Assembly (NCBI GenBank): GCA_026261815.1 | Contig: JAMPIT010000258.1 | Location: forward strand, 19,610,501 to 19,674,500 | Direction of reading: 5' to 3' | DNA: 64,000 nucleotides | Source of the DNA: Monarcha castaneiventris obscurior | Lineage: Eukaryota > Chordata > Aves > Passeriformes > Monarchidae | In this document: one piece after another, positions 51,699-63,539 of the stretch | Position numbering within the stretch: the stretch's first letter is position 1 | Layout of the letters: each line of letters starts with the position of its first letter | Notes under the pieces: model-generated | The model's database searches: none | What the model was told of the DNA's origin: nothing | The model's input: only the letters and a program-made list of their open reading frames with translations | Translations under genes and position numbers: made by a program

Positions 51699-52385
51699 GT
51701 GAGTAAACTTAGGCTTTCATACTCTGGGCTTCTTGAGTGAAGATTCTGTGGCACATTCCTCAAATAAGTAGAAATTACAAAGTATCAGTAATTGTTTGAA
51801 ACCTCAGAGAATTGCTGTTACAAAAATAGTACTGAAAATGAAGTCTATATTACTGTTTCCCTACTTTAGCTAAAGTATTCTATTCTAGTGCAGACCTTTA
51901 TTTTTCTTCTGGTTTGGTCAATATTCTCACATTCTACTGTCATTTTTTGACATCTAATGGTATATATTGTAGATTCCTCCAACAATTTCTGTAGCTGATA
52001 TCATGAAGCACTTTTGATTGCTAAGAAAGCTCCTAATCCTTAACAAGCTTGTGCCTGAACATCCCACTGGTGCTGTATTTGCAGCTACAAACTGTGGAGT
52101 GCCACTTTAGGCATTGACTGTAGGGACCTCATCTGTTCTGGTCACAGTCAGCAAAGAGATAAAGCCTGTTTTTGCCAAACTGGATCAGTTCTCGCTGGAG
52201 ACTGTAATGTTCCTGGCACAAGGATGCTCCTTGATGCAGCCCCTGGCCAAACAGCTGAGAGAAAATTGCTGCAGGCAGGACAGGATTCTTCCCACAGGGC
52301 TCAGCCCTTGGCGACAGCTGGTAATGCAAAGCACTTCCTGAGCTGAGTGCAGGGGTTCTAACTCTGCTCCTTGCTCTCCTGACAG
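51699..52385. other. Unique DNA, becoming GC-richer after about 52040
   Basis: The part 52040-52385 is visibly richer in G+C than its surroundings, and overlapping frames are open on both strands (75 codons plus, up to 139 codons minus). No protein or transposon family is recognised. It ends in a branch-point-like TTCTAAC and a pyrimidine tract leading into the candidate exon at 52386. Confidence 0.4.
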
Positions 52386-52427
52386 GCACAGACACCACTT
52401 CTCTAGAAAAGCAAAGCCCAAGTATCT
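52386..52427 (+). other. Candidate 42-nt exon (unproven)
   Basis: Upstream is a near-textbook 3' splice site: branch-like CTAAC, then TCTGCTCCTTGCTCTCCTGA ending in CAG at 52385. Downstream, ATCT|GTAAGTGA is a strong donor with GT at 52428-52429. The 42 nt are a multiple of three and open in two frames. This is one of the best acceptor/donor pairs in the window, but such pairs also occur as pseudo-exons. Confidence 0.25.
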
Positions 52428-53081
52428 GTAAGTGATTGGAAATATGGAGCATTTTTCCTATGAATTTAGTCTTTGGTGGGGGGGGGGAGACTGACTGTGT
52501 GGAGGAATAAATTAAAAGGAAACTCAAATTTAGGATTTTTTTTTTCAAAGTTGTCTCTTAGACTGTTTTACTGAGGCCTTGAGGAGTAACATGGCTGAGT
52601 TTGTTTAGTGGAATAGATGGAGGTAATCTGAAGATTATTTGGCATGCTGATACCACATTTTATAGCTGATAAATTATTTTAAGTATCTCTTGATAGTTGC
52701 AGAGAAAAAAACTCCACACATTCCACTGAGATTTCCATGTTTAAATATTCTGAACCAATATACTGGTTGGTAGCAAAAATATGGTGGCTGGAAAAACTGT
52801 TGCTGAAGTGAAGGCATTTTCCTCATTCTCCTTCAAAAGGGAAGCAAGGTTGGAGCTGCAGTGGTTTTCTAGAACATACAGAACTTGTCTTAATGGATTA
52901 ACCACACTCTTTTGTGTGGCTTTTCTCCCTTGTAAGTGTGCAGAAAAATGTGTTTGCTGTGCAGAAGCATTGGGCGACTACCTCCTCCCCCAGGGAAAAA
53001 CAAAAAGACTTTACAGCACAGTAGATTTTGCTCCTTAGTAGTTGTAATGAACCACAGAGAGTTTGTCAGTAAAAATTATGT
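52428..53081. other. Unique noncoding DNA with a G10 run
   Basis: A run of ten G (52478-52487) is the only simple tract. No gene is recognised; the 85-codon plus frame at 52781-53038 lacks any known motif. Confidence 0.5.
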
Positions 53082-53260
53082 CTGTGTATATACATATATA
53101 TATATACACACATATGTGTATATATAACATGCATGTCTTTGTTACTGTGTGTATATAATATTTATATTTGCTATACATATATATATGTTTAGTAAATGCA
53201 TGTGTATTTATATGTATGTATAGCTATATATGCACACATTTAGCTATACATACATATAGA
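53082..53260 (+). repeat. Degenerate TA/CA dinucleotide repeat region
   Basis: Interrupted runs of TATATA, CACACA and GTGTGT with ATGTATG variants fill about 180 bp. This is an old, heavily mutated dinucleotide array with several internal palindromes, the longest being the hairpin at 53209-53258. Confidence 0.9.
53209..53258. other. Perfect 18-bp inverted repeat inside the TA/CA region
   Basis: The arm 53209-53226 (TATATGTATGTATAGCTA) is the exact reverse complement of 53241-53258, with loop TATATGCACACATT. The AGCTA word breaks the simple repeat pattern, so the match is not merely two runs of the same dinucleotide. It may be a template-switch product or a cruciform-prone element. Confidence 0.93.
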
Positions 53261-56200
53261 GGGAAATCAGAAAGTGGTCTTTAAGCTCTGTGGAAGAAAT
53301 AGGAGACAGTGCTATTATTTCCAATATGTGTCTCATGGGAAGTATCACTTAGCATGATTGTTGGTTAGTAATGACTATTTTCAATGTTTGTTCACTTCTT
53401 CAAGCAAAGGTAGGACTGGTGGTAGAGCTATTACATTCTTTAGATCTGTTCCTTTCTTTCCTCTGTTCTTTATTTTCTGCCCAAAGTTTGTTGCCCCATG
53501 CAAAAAGCCTTTGGCTGGTACTTTCTGAATGCATTTGCACTCAGTTCAAAGGGTTTTGTATTTCTCTGGCAATGGTGCCTAAAATGAAGAGATCCAACAC
53601 ACCTTGTGATTGAGCACACTGCCAGCGTAACAGATGGATGTGATTGCTGGCAGCCAAGAAGCCTCATGAAATATCGGTGTCAAATGGTTAGAGACAGCAT
53701 TTTAAAATCAAAAATATATGTTAGATGCTCTGGGTTTGATGACATGGTGGAGCATAGTCTAATCAGGTTGACTGAGTTATTTTAAATTTTAAACTCTAAT
53801 TCTTCTGTCTTACTTGCATAACCTTCAGCTGTGATATTTCTGTGACTTCGAGTTATATTTACTTTGGCTTAAAAAAAAATGTGTTAGGAATAAGTTCAAA
53901 GGACTAATACCTCTGCTGGCTTCTTAGGCCACATTGTGTGAGATATGATATGGTATCAGTGTCATGTCATATATCCTGATCCTTTGCACACATCTAGATC
54001 ATGTGGAATTCATTGCAGGCATTAATTTACTTTTCTCTTTTAATATCACTTATTTCTGAGTTTTCAAGTTATATTCTTTTATTTTAGCTAATTTAGTTAT
54101 GTCAAGGTAGGGTGATATTTGTGAGATATAACTGATGTACTGCTCTTTTTCCCTCTTCTGTTCCACATGGAGAGAAAATATTTACAGGTAGAAAACAGGG
54201 ACAATTAGGTATTTAGGAAGTCCCATGGGATGCTTGTGTCTATCCCTTAGTTCATAATTACCTTTGAAATGTTGTTAAACCATACTGATTTTTCTTAGGG
54301 TTTTGTGACCCAAAATCAAGTAAGTGTTTTAAAACATTTACCCTAAATAATAAACAGTGGACTTCCTTTTTTGAAAATTATTTGGTTATCTTGCTGAGTA
54401 TGAAATGCATACTCAAAATACCTGGGATCCTCTGGTTCATTATACTGCTCAGTATAATCCCATAAAACCAAGTTCCTGCCTTTTATGTTAACACATTAAC
54501 ATGTCTTTCTGGTAATTTAATTCTGAGAGAGCTTTCTGTATCAGAAGGTGAGGAATGTGATGGTATGTGGGAACTTGTGGTGTGTAATTTATCGTCACAT
54601 GGTGTTCACATCCAGATAAATGAAAGAGGGAATGTTTTATGAAGAAATAGAAACAAGGTGTTCTGAAAAGAAGATTCACAGCTTATAAAATCACTGTAAT
54701 GTGATAAATTAGCACATTAAATCCAGTCCCATTAATCAATTTTAAGCTAAACACAGATAGTTCTACTTCATATTTAAAATTAATGTGTGAGGATATTTTT
54801 TTAAACCTGAGATAGTTTCATTTCAGAAACTATCAGTATTATCCTCTGAAATCCAAAGAACTATTAAAGAGATAGGCAAGCCAGTAGATAGCAGGTTGAA
54901 GAGTCATTGAAAGCAGACAGTTCCATATTCTTATCATAAATGTGCTGAAATGACAATAGAGAATGTCATAAGGAATTTAATGGAATTTCCTTCATCTTAA
55001 GGTTCAGGAAGGCTTCTCAGTTTGCATTTATTCTGGTTCTCAAGTATACTTAGGATGCCTGGAGATGAGAAATCACAAGACTATTTGAATATAAAGTACA
55101 AAGAGAGGATAATTTATAATGCAGTGTTGATGTTCCTGATTTTAAACCACCATCATGTCAACCCTCTTTTCCCCCCCCATCATATTGAAAAGAAATGTAT
55201 TACTCCACAAGAGAGTTTTACTTTAATTCAGGTTTCATATTATGCTTTGCTTATTCTGCAACTACCTAGATATTTTCATAACAGAAATGATAATTAAATT
55301 ATATACTGGATGAAAGAGTATACTCAGCATTTTAAAAAATAATGAATTTTATACCCATCCAAAGTGGAAGATTCTAAGATGACATAGTAGAATAACTTCA
55401 CCGATGTCCATGTGGTCATGCATATTTGTAAGATTTTGCCTATTCTGTAAAGTAAGTCCAAATCTAGGATGTTTTTATATTACACTTGAAACAAAACCCC
55501 CACATAATTTGTAGTCATATGTTTGTTACTAGAGGCTCAGCCTGTCCCTCTTCAAATATATAGAAAATTGGAGTTTGGTGTGGGAACAAGAGAGGACACC
55601 CTCAAACTGAGAAAGTAGTGACAGTACATATATCAGTGTACACATCATACCCTAAGGATGCTGGGGAGGGGCCATTAGGAAGAAAGTTCATCCTGTGCTT
55701 TTCTGGGGCTGACTCCCATTAATAAGCACTGAGAGCTATGATAAGGTATCAGATAGCTCCAAAAGCCAGGCCAACCTGTGACTGCAAGCTTTAGGAGCAG
55801 TACTTCTGCTGATGCAATTGTATGAATCTTTCAGGAAGTCAAGGAAAGGCTTTCAGACTTGTTCCTTGGCAAATGACTTCAAATGAGTTTTTGCAGCATA
55901 ACACCTCTGCTGCATTTCGGCTCTCGCTCTTTTCAGTGCTGGCCAATTTGCACACTATTTTCAGATGTACTGTGACAGCATATGCTCCCTCTCTTACTGA
56001 AATCATTTTATTTGATTTCAAGAAAAGCAGCAGAACAGAGCAGGTTGAAATGATGTTCCTGTTTGGAAGTGGCAGAGCAGTATGTCAGTGTTCTGAAGGA
56101 TGCTGTCTATCAAATGAAAGTAAAGGAGAGTTTAATTTTTTCCATCTCCCATAATAAAACACAGTTTGCTTAAGTTAGAAAATAATTTATATTAGTTTAT

Positions 56201-57435
56201 AAATTTTCTATACTGCTTTAGGGGGGTGGGTCAAAATGTGCTAATTTTAGTTGAAAGGTTGAGGCTGCATCAGCGGAGATTAAAATGCTGAAATGCATCT
56301 TTTTATTCATGGTACTGACAGATGAAGTGAACTAAGGAAGTGCTGGTGTAAAGCACTGCAGGGCAGTGCATGGGGTATGGATGTAATTCAGTGAGCCATA
56401 GATTCCAAAGGTGCTGCCAGGCTGGGTGAAGGACAGAGGCTGACAGGTAGCCCCAGCATTTAGTTCAGTGACTTCAGTGGCTGGGTGAGACACAGTAAAG
56501 GGAAGAAGAGATTCAGGCTGTTGGTGCAATTCCAGAAGTGCTGGTAAAGGCTAATTTATATTACTAGAAAGAGTGTCTGGAGTAGATCTAATGCATGAAC
56601 ATTGTATATACATATGTATCATAACATATGAACTGCAAATACAAATGAGCTAGAATAAGGTGTGAATTCAGAAAGAGGCTATTAACACTAATCTAAGACC
56701 TGAAGCTGGCATGTGCCACTTGAAAACGACCTCTTAGGCTGAGGTGGGAAAGTATCACTAAACTATGGATAAGTGATTAGAGCTGGGTTTTTGTTAAGGT
56801 TCAGGTAGCAGGATCACCTAGACATGTCTTGGTATTGATGCTGAGGGGTCCCTGGCTGCTGGTGGGACTGAGGGCTTGTATGGGGCGAAGGATGACATGT
56901 CCAGCTTGCCCAGCATGATCACTGGTGACAGCACTGACTGCAGACTTCTGAGGTGGCATGTTGTGGGTGTTGGACACTGAGAGGCCACCAGGTATTTCAC
57001 TTCTTTTGGCAGTCATTCATCAAGGTGATGAATAGCTGTCTTGTGCAGGGCTGTGTATTCTTTGTTAAATGAAGACATGGCTGCTCAGACATACACACTG
57101 CTATCCATGCATAGCAGCTGTTCTGGCAGTTACAGAAGTTAAACACATTCAGCTGATTCCCAACATGAAATATTAAGTTAACCCTTACTTTAATCAGTAG
57201 GTTTGCAAAAAGAAAATAAGGCAAAAGGCTGTAGCGCTTGGTGCTGATACAAAAGGAGATTGTGAAAGTAAAGAAAATTTAAAGAAACTGGGGAGGAGAT
57301 GGAAATCAGAGATGGCTGGGTTTACTCCTTCTTATTTGAAACCATTTGCTTTTTAGGGCTCCGATTTTTAAAATCATGTTAGCATCTGCTTAACCCTAAC
57401 CACAGTAATAGTCCCTTTGCTTTCAGTGTACTTAC
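53261..57435. other. Unique AT-rich noncoding DNA
   Basis: No gene or known transposon is recognised. A dyad at about 54813-54836 (9-bp arms) is minor. The GC-richer part 56800-57016 has two overlapping open minus frames (71 and 60 codons) without recognisable motifs. The C8 run near 55174 is simple sequence. Confidence 0.5.
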
Positions 57436-57457
57436 ATGAGCAGAGATGTGCAAGAAT
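57436..57457 (-). other. Candidate 22-nt minus-strand microexon (unproven)
   Basis: On the minus strand a good acceptor (CCTTTATTTTACTTTCGCAG) is followed by the 22 nt 57457-57436 and then by the donor GTAAGTACAC. One frame reads ILAHLCS. The splice words are strong, but the exon is very short and isolated. Confidence 0.12.
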
Positions 57458-58944
57458 CTGCGAAAGTAAAATAAAGGTAGGCATGGTGGCAATATATTTA
57501 CATTCTTTCACCCAGTTGTGTCCTAATACTGTGTGTCCAAATCCAAATGAAATAACACACAGAACATCATGGCAGTGATAACCATTCTAATTCTTAAGTT
57601 TCCCACTGGGATTTAAATTAGAATCTGATTTGCAGACATCAAGTCTACATTCTGAAGGCAAGTCAAGTCTTGCTGTAACTGCACTGGCTCAGATTTGTTT
57701 CACAAACCACCTGTTTCTCTGGTTGTGCTTATTTTAGGAAATAAAGCTTATGTTGGATGGGAAGTCATCTGAAACCTTAGAAAATATTCTCTATATCTGT
57801 AAGCATTCAGGACAAAGACAAATTAACTCTTTTGAAAAAATGCAAGTACAGCAGAAGTAGAAATGTAAAATATACATTGGACAGGGCTTTTTCATTGGAA
57901 AATCTATCATATATTTAGGTGAGTTTTCCTGTAACTTAATAACTACTTTTATACACCACTATTTCAATGATTACTACATGCTTGTTTTCAGCAAAGGCTG
58001 TATCTTCCCTTCTGGCCATTGCTGCACTTCCAGCTTCCATCAGTGGAAGCTCTGCCCTGTGTTTCAGATCTATTCTGCTTTAGCATTTACCAAAATCTTG
58101 GCAGGGATGGTGGTTCAGCAGGGAGAGATGGCTCTCTAATACAATCACAGCACTTTTTTGTCTTTTTGTGATCCCTTTCTCTCAGCCTTTCTCATTTCTG
58201 TTGAGGCTTATTCCTAAAAAAGACAGTCACTTGGATGTGGGGTGTTGTAAAAATTCACTTTCAGGTACAGTGAGAGGCCCATGAGCTCCTTGAGAAGACC
58301 ACAGGTGAGCTCCTGCCTTCTGTCTGAGAGCCATTGGGAGATGCTGCTCAGACTGGGAAACCTCACAGTGCTTCATGGCTTCTGAGGGCCTAACGCAATC
58401 CATAACACTCGATCCCCAGCTGTTCATGGTCTCCATCTCCTCCCCTCAAACCTACATTCTGGTTTCCAGAGAAAATAAGTCTGTACATCAAGGTCAGACT
58501 GAAGTCATGTTTCCCTCACACCGGGAGCAGCCCCCAGTGTGCATCTGCAGGTCACTTTCTAAATGTTCCTGTCTTTGTTGGTAAGGGTTAAATCTCACTT
58601 TTCACCCTCTTGGGATTGAAGGAAAACCTGAACTTTGTCTGAAGGAAACCAAGTTTTCCTGTCTTGATGTGGTAACTATGATACTTCAGTAACTAATTGT
58701 GATATGAGAGGTCCAGGTTAATTTTTCAGTTCTGACCAAAGATGTTCATGTTCCTGGCATGTGGTTCTTGAGGATGCCTTAACCATGATCATGAGATAGA
58801 GATAAAGGAGTAAGGGAGAGGGTGAGGAACCTTTCATGCTTCTGAAATTTTTCCCCAAATATTACATTAAAAATTAGAGGCCAAACCCAGGAAATTAACA
58901 TTTTGGAAATGTTTCTAAGCATGTCTAATCCTTTCATATCCCTT
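57458..58944. other. Unique noncoding DNA
   Basis: The part 58230-58580 is somewhat GC-richer, with short open frames on both strands (69 codons each). Nothing recognisable is present. Confidence 0.5.
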
Positions 58945-59004
58945 GGAACAGCATTATGAAAATTAATTCAAACCAGGAACAGCTTATGAAAATTAATTCA
59001 AGCT
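58945..59004 (+). repeat. Two-copy tandem duplication, unit 30-31 bp
   Basis: GGAACAGCATTATGAAAATT with its following AATTCAAACCA (58945-58975) is repeated as GGAACAGCTTATGAAAATTA with AATTCAAGCTA (58976-59005), differing by one base deletion and a few substitutions. It is a local duplication of moderate age. Confidence 0.93.
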
Positions 59005-59401
59005 AGGCTTATTACTAGCTAGTAAAAAGCTGGTGAGCAATGCTACTGAAACTGAGTTACATTCTGGTATTCAGGTCTTTGGAGACCTGTACAGTGAGAA
59101 ACTGATGTTTCTTTCTGGTCTAAGTAACTTCAGTGTTGAATGAAACCCCAGTGGAGATTTTAGGATAATTTGGGAACTGGGCTCTGGGTTTTCATGCAAA
59201 TATTTCTGTGATTGCTTTTCTTGAACCTCGCCCCCGTTTTTTCAAGTATTCTCTTCTAATGCAGTGTGCACTTGAATAACTTCCTGTGACTCAAATTTGG
59301 AAGACTACTCCAAATAAAATAATTAAAAAATATTATAGCAATATCAATGCCAGTAAGGGCAGTGGGATCCACCCTATTCTGGACAGTATTGTAGAATAAT
59401 T
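59005..59401. other. Unique AT-rich noncoding DNA
   Basis: Nothing recognisable is present. Confidence 0.5.
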
Positions 59402-59476
59402 TTCACTATTTTTTAGTGAAGACTATTTATAGTTAAACAATAAAATATCCTATAAATAGTAAAACTATTTATAGTT
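59402..59476. promoter_or_regulatory. Cluster of three perfect MEF2-type sites with inverted repeats
   Basis: CTATTTATAG at 59423-59432, CTATAAATAG at 59450-59459 (same site, opposite strand) and CTATTTATAG at 59465-59474 all match the MEF2 consensus YTAWWWWTAR. The second and third form an 11-bp-armed hairpin with loop AAA (59450-59474). The first and second form another with a 15-nt spacer. Just upstream, TTCACTA/TAGTGAA (59402-59420) is a separate 7-bp dyad. The cluster could be a muscle or neuronal enhancer core, or a by-product of local inverted duplication in AT-rich DNA. Confidence 0.55.
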
Positions 59477-61139
59477 GTATTCACAATACTGTGAAATCTA
59501 TGAGAGTTCTGGTTTAACTTCATTGGGTGGTAAACCCCAGCCTATGACCCTCTACCTCAGCTATGGTAAAGATATTGGGACCCATTGAACTCCTGAAGCT
59601 GCAGTTATGTATTGAACATTTTTGTTTTGTTACTTCTGGGTTATGACATCTTTACTTGAGACTTTTAAAATCATACTGTTAATCTAATTAAAAATAACGC
59701 AAAGAGTTGTCCTACCACATTGATTTTGAACAGGAAAACAAAGTATGCTGATTAGTCCTGAATAACTGATAAGAAAGAGTCAATAACACACACATCCCCA
59801 CACATTTTTAATGCTTATGACTAAGCCTTTAATTGCAGTTTTTCTCTTGGAGGTTTCCTGGAGAACATTTACTGAAGAAATTAAATTCTCACCTTCTCCT
59901 AAGGGCATCTCTCTTTTATCAGTATGGGGAAGAGTTTGGGGACTAATTGATGCCTATATCCTTCACTTGTGAAATATCATATCACAACTGGACTGGTCAG
60001 AACTGATGCCCAGGTTAAGTTAGACCAATGAATCAGCAAAACATCAATCTGTCAGATTATACTTTAATTTGTGTCATTTCATTGTGTGGGATTAACACTG
60101 AAGAATCTCATATAGTGTTTCTTTATGGTAAAATGTGATCTTTTTAAGCACATCTTAAAGAAATGCTTCTACATTCCAGTCTAATTAAAAACAACAACTG
60201 TCCTAAGTATGAAATATTCCTATTGAAAGACCCATATTTTACTACTTTTTAAAAGTGCTTGTCTGAAACATTGAGTTCAGCATATTCTTCTCAGGATAAT
60301 AGCAGAGTCAAATTGGAGATTCTTATTGTCTTGACTATTTATATTCAAAATGTTCAGAAGCATGTCAAGAATTTGTTGCTCAGCGAGTACAAACTTGAAA
60401 TCTTTGGATTTTCAGTAGGATTCATGATATATTGTATATGTCATAGGTAGGTAATACTGTAATATTTCTCAGACTGTTGTTTAGATGCTTCCATTGAGTG
60501 ATGTGAATTGATGTCTAATTCTAACTCTTGATAACATTGTTCAGTCATTATTTAGGGCTGTGAGATGTACAGAACAAGCTGATTTATGCAAAGGAGAGGC
60601 CTGTGGGATTAAGTATGTTTTAAGCAGAGTTTAAGTGTTGTGCTGGACTGCAGCAAGTGAGTGGATGTCATGTTGAATGAATGTAATAATTACAAAAAAA
60701 GAAACCTTTTTCATGCTAGAAAGTCTTTAATCAAATCTCATTAACTTGGAATTTATTAAGACTCCTGAGGTTAGGGAACTTTTCCAGTAGATTAAGAGCT
60801 GGTGAGCGGACAAATATTTTATAACATATGTATTGAAACACTCTCTTAGTCTGGAAAGCTGCAAGAATTACAGCAGGCATTTGGTTCTATACAGGTCAGG
60901 AAAGTTGGTCTTTGGAATCGTATTGGAATATATCAATTGTTTGAATATTCCATCTGTAGTTTGTAAGTTTGATGCTGTTATTAGAAAATGAAGTCTGTTA
61001 TTCCTGTTGGAAGCATGGTGCCATGTGTGACACTTCAAAGAGAATTCATTTCTGTGTGGTTGTGTGGGGCAGAACAGGAGGTGACCAGAGAATGGCACCA
61101 GGTCTGAGAGAGGCAGAGGTAGTAGCAAGCTTTAGATGA
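59477..61139. other. Unique AT-rich noncoding DNA
   Basis: No gene or known transposon is recognised. Confidence 0.5.
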
Positions 61140-61560
61140 GCCTGCTTGCAGCAGCCAGGTGAGCAGAACACAGCTGCAGCGTGCCAGATACATCACCGTC
61201 CTTCTTATCACTTCCTTTGAGCTTTCTTATCTTCTAGAGCAGCTGTGCTTTAAACACAGGCTCCTGCCGGTCTGTTTGCCTCTTGCTGAACTGATTCAGG
61301 GCACCTCCCGACAGTTTGCTGCTCATTAGGATGAGTGGCCACGGAAGTAACTGGGAGCCAGATAAAGGCTGGGAGCCTGAAAGGTGAAGCTGACATTGGC
61401 TTAAGTTCCCTCGATTTTTCCATAGCAAACTACAGCAAATAAAGGAGGTCTTTAAAGACCCCTACAGCCGTTTTCATCTCTGTGACCATGAGCTGCACAG
61501 GATCTGTGCCTCAAGCCAGTGACCACACCGGGGATGCACTCAGTGCTCCTCACTGAGAGC
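61140..61560. promoter_or_regulatory. Candidate conserved noncoding element (GATA/E-box rich)
   Basis: This block keeps about eight CpGs in AT-rich surroundings. It contains CAGCTG E-boxes (61171-61176 and 61240-61245), GATA-type words CTTATC (61204, 61226) and AGATAA (61360), a direct repeat CTGGGAGCC (61351 and 61369) and the perfect 14-bp palindrome GGTCTTTAAAGACC (61447-61460). GATA plus E-box pairing is typical of blood, endothelial and some neural enhancers. Conservation and activity are not testable here. Confidence 0.35.
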
Positions 61561-63539
61561 CTTCAGTGTGGCAGAGGCCTGGAGGGAATGAATTGAGAAA
61601 GCCACAGCTTCATTTCTCACTAGTTTAATGAGGTTAGTGATAGACTTTGAAAGAGATCACTTGATTGATTTCTTGGCAAGCAGCCATTACAGAATTCCTC
61701 ATTAGGATGTCTGTTTCAGTCTCTCCTAAATTATGGTGATCAGACAGCCCAAGTCTGTCCAGGACTGAGAAGAAAAGAAAACAGCTTTTATATTTATTTA
61801 GGACAGAGTAAAATGAGCAATTTAGAATATACACTTTATTTATATCTAGGTACTGGTAGTTCTTATTCATATATTGTTTAGGTCCATGATTTTTGTTGCT
61901 GCATGTACAGTACAGCAAACTTAAAGATTTTTAAAAATTTTTTTCCTTTAAAAAGGTGGGGAGAGGATGGAATTTGGTAAAGTTCAAAAGCATGGGATAA
62001 AATAAGACCCAAACAGGATCTTAAATTAAGTCTTACTCTCTTTCTCCCCATTTTACATTAAAATAAATATACATTAGAAGAACTAAAGTATACCTGGGTA
62101 GTTCCTGTTATTGCATTCCCCTGAATGCTTCATATTTCACTATAGCACTGCAACCTAAGAGTTGAAAATGCTATTTATGGTGTAAGAAGTCATCCAGTAT
62201 CCTGTTAAAAACATAAATCTGTGAAAATTGGGACACCTCAGCTATTTGGAAGTTTGCAACATGTGCGAATATTGCTCTAGCTCTCCCTGCTTGCCTGTGG
62301 GCAATTTGTTGAAGTTGCACGTAGTTGATTGTCTAGTTTGTTCAAGTGCGTTGTCTCTCTGTGGGGATGCAAAACTGCTAGCACCAGATTTATAATATGA
62401 ATGCTCACAAAAATATTGTAAACACATACTTTCCACTGCATTTACCCACCACTTAGGGGGAAGAAGTGGAATCCTGAGGTGAAGTAGTTCTAAAAATCTT
62501 TTGCAAATAATTTCTGATGTTAATTTAAACTTTATTGGACTGCTGTTCCTGTCCACAGTCTGAGTGGCGACCAAAGTGTATAAAGGCCATGCAAGCAGAA
62601 TTCAATCACCAGTGTATCTCTGTCTTATGCTCTTACCTAAGGATACATTCCTTCCTCATCTGCCCATTGTTAAAAACAAAATGCCAGGCTGAATGTAACT
62701 CTGGTTTTCACTGATACTGCCTTCTAACAGTAAATGGCAAATGACTGCTGGCTAGTTTACAACTCCAGTCCCAAACGCTTCACGAATATTCATTAAAAGA
62801 GCAAGATTATTCATGGAAAGTAAGCATAAAAAAGAGATAAACTTAATATAAAAATCAAAACACACAGGTGAAATTTTAGTGCCATCACCAACACAACTAC
62901 CATGGAAACTTTGTTACTGTATTTTTAAAATAGTCATCATTGTTTCTTTTTCAGTTAAAATAGCTCTTTTTTCTAGAGGCACAGTTTTTAGGAGATATAA
63001 AGCGTTTTGCTGGGAGACCACCTGGGGCTGAGGGAGAAGAACTGAAGGTTATATATAGTGAACTTTAAGATTACGTTTCCACTAGAAACAATTCCCAGTG
63101 AAGTAAAGACATTTAAATGGGGTATGGGTTTTTCATTTGCTTTTTTGAAATTCTCTTGGCGGTTCTCTCTTAGAAGGTACCATTTAACTGATCTGTTCGA
63201 TTTCATATAAAGATTAGCAAAAATGTCAAAAAGAGAATGTCACCATGTGTATGTCCACAAAGGACAGAGTAGAAAAGCGAAGAGGCATTGTGTATTTAAA
63301 GAAATAGATTGTACACTGTTTTTCTGGTGTATCCTTCTAAACTTGTTACATCTCTAGTTTTGGATTCCTCCAAGGGACAGTAGAATTTCTCTTTGGCTCT
63401 GTAACCCCTCAGAAGACTATAGATGTGTGGGTCAGAGATATTTGTTTTCTGATTTATGATTCATGGCTCATGTTAACTGGTTCTTCAAATGCCCTTGTTT
63501 GAATACTCGGTAGAAGAACAAGAGTCTTTATTAGGTAAA
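61561..63539. other. Unique AT-rich noncoding DNA
   Basis: No gene or repeat is recognised. The 110-codon minus frame at 62242-62574 has no known domain. Confidence 0.5.

Noticed and set aside
52129..52548. 139-codon minus-strand frame overlapping a 75-codon plus-strand frame
   Set aside because: The region is GC-richer and so has fewer stops on both strands. The C-terminal and N-terminal parts show no family resemblance. The splice-bounded reading of the plus strand is the more interesting alternative.
56800..57016. Two overlapping minus-strand frames with Pro/Ser-rich peptides
   Set aside because: Locally GC-richer DNA with frames open in two registers. No family recognised and no splice boundaries of quality.
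57391..57401. TTAACCCTAACC-like word resembling telomere repeat
   Set aside because: Fewer than two full TAACCC units, which is expected by chance.
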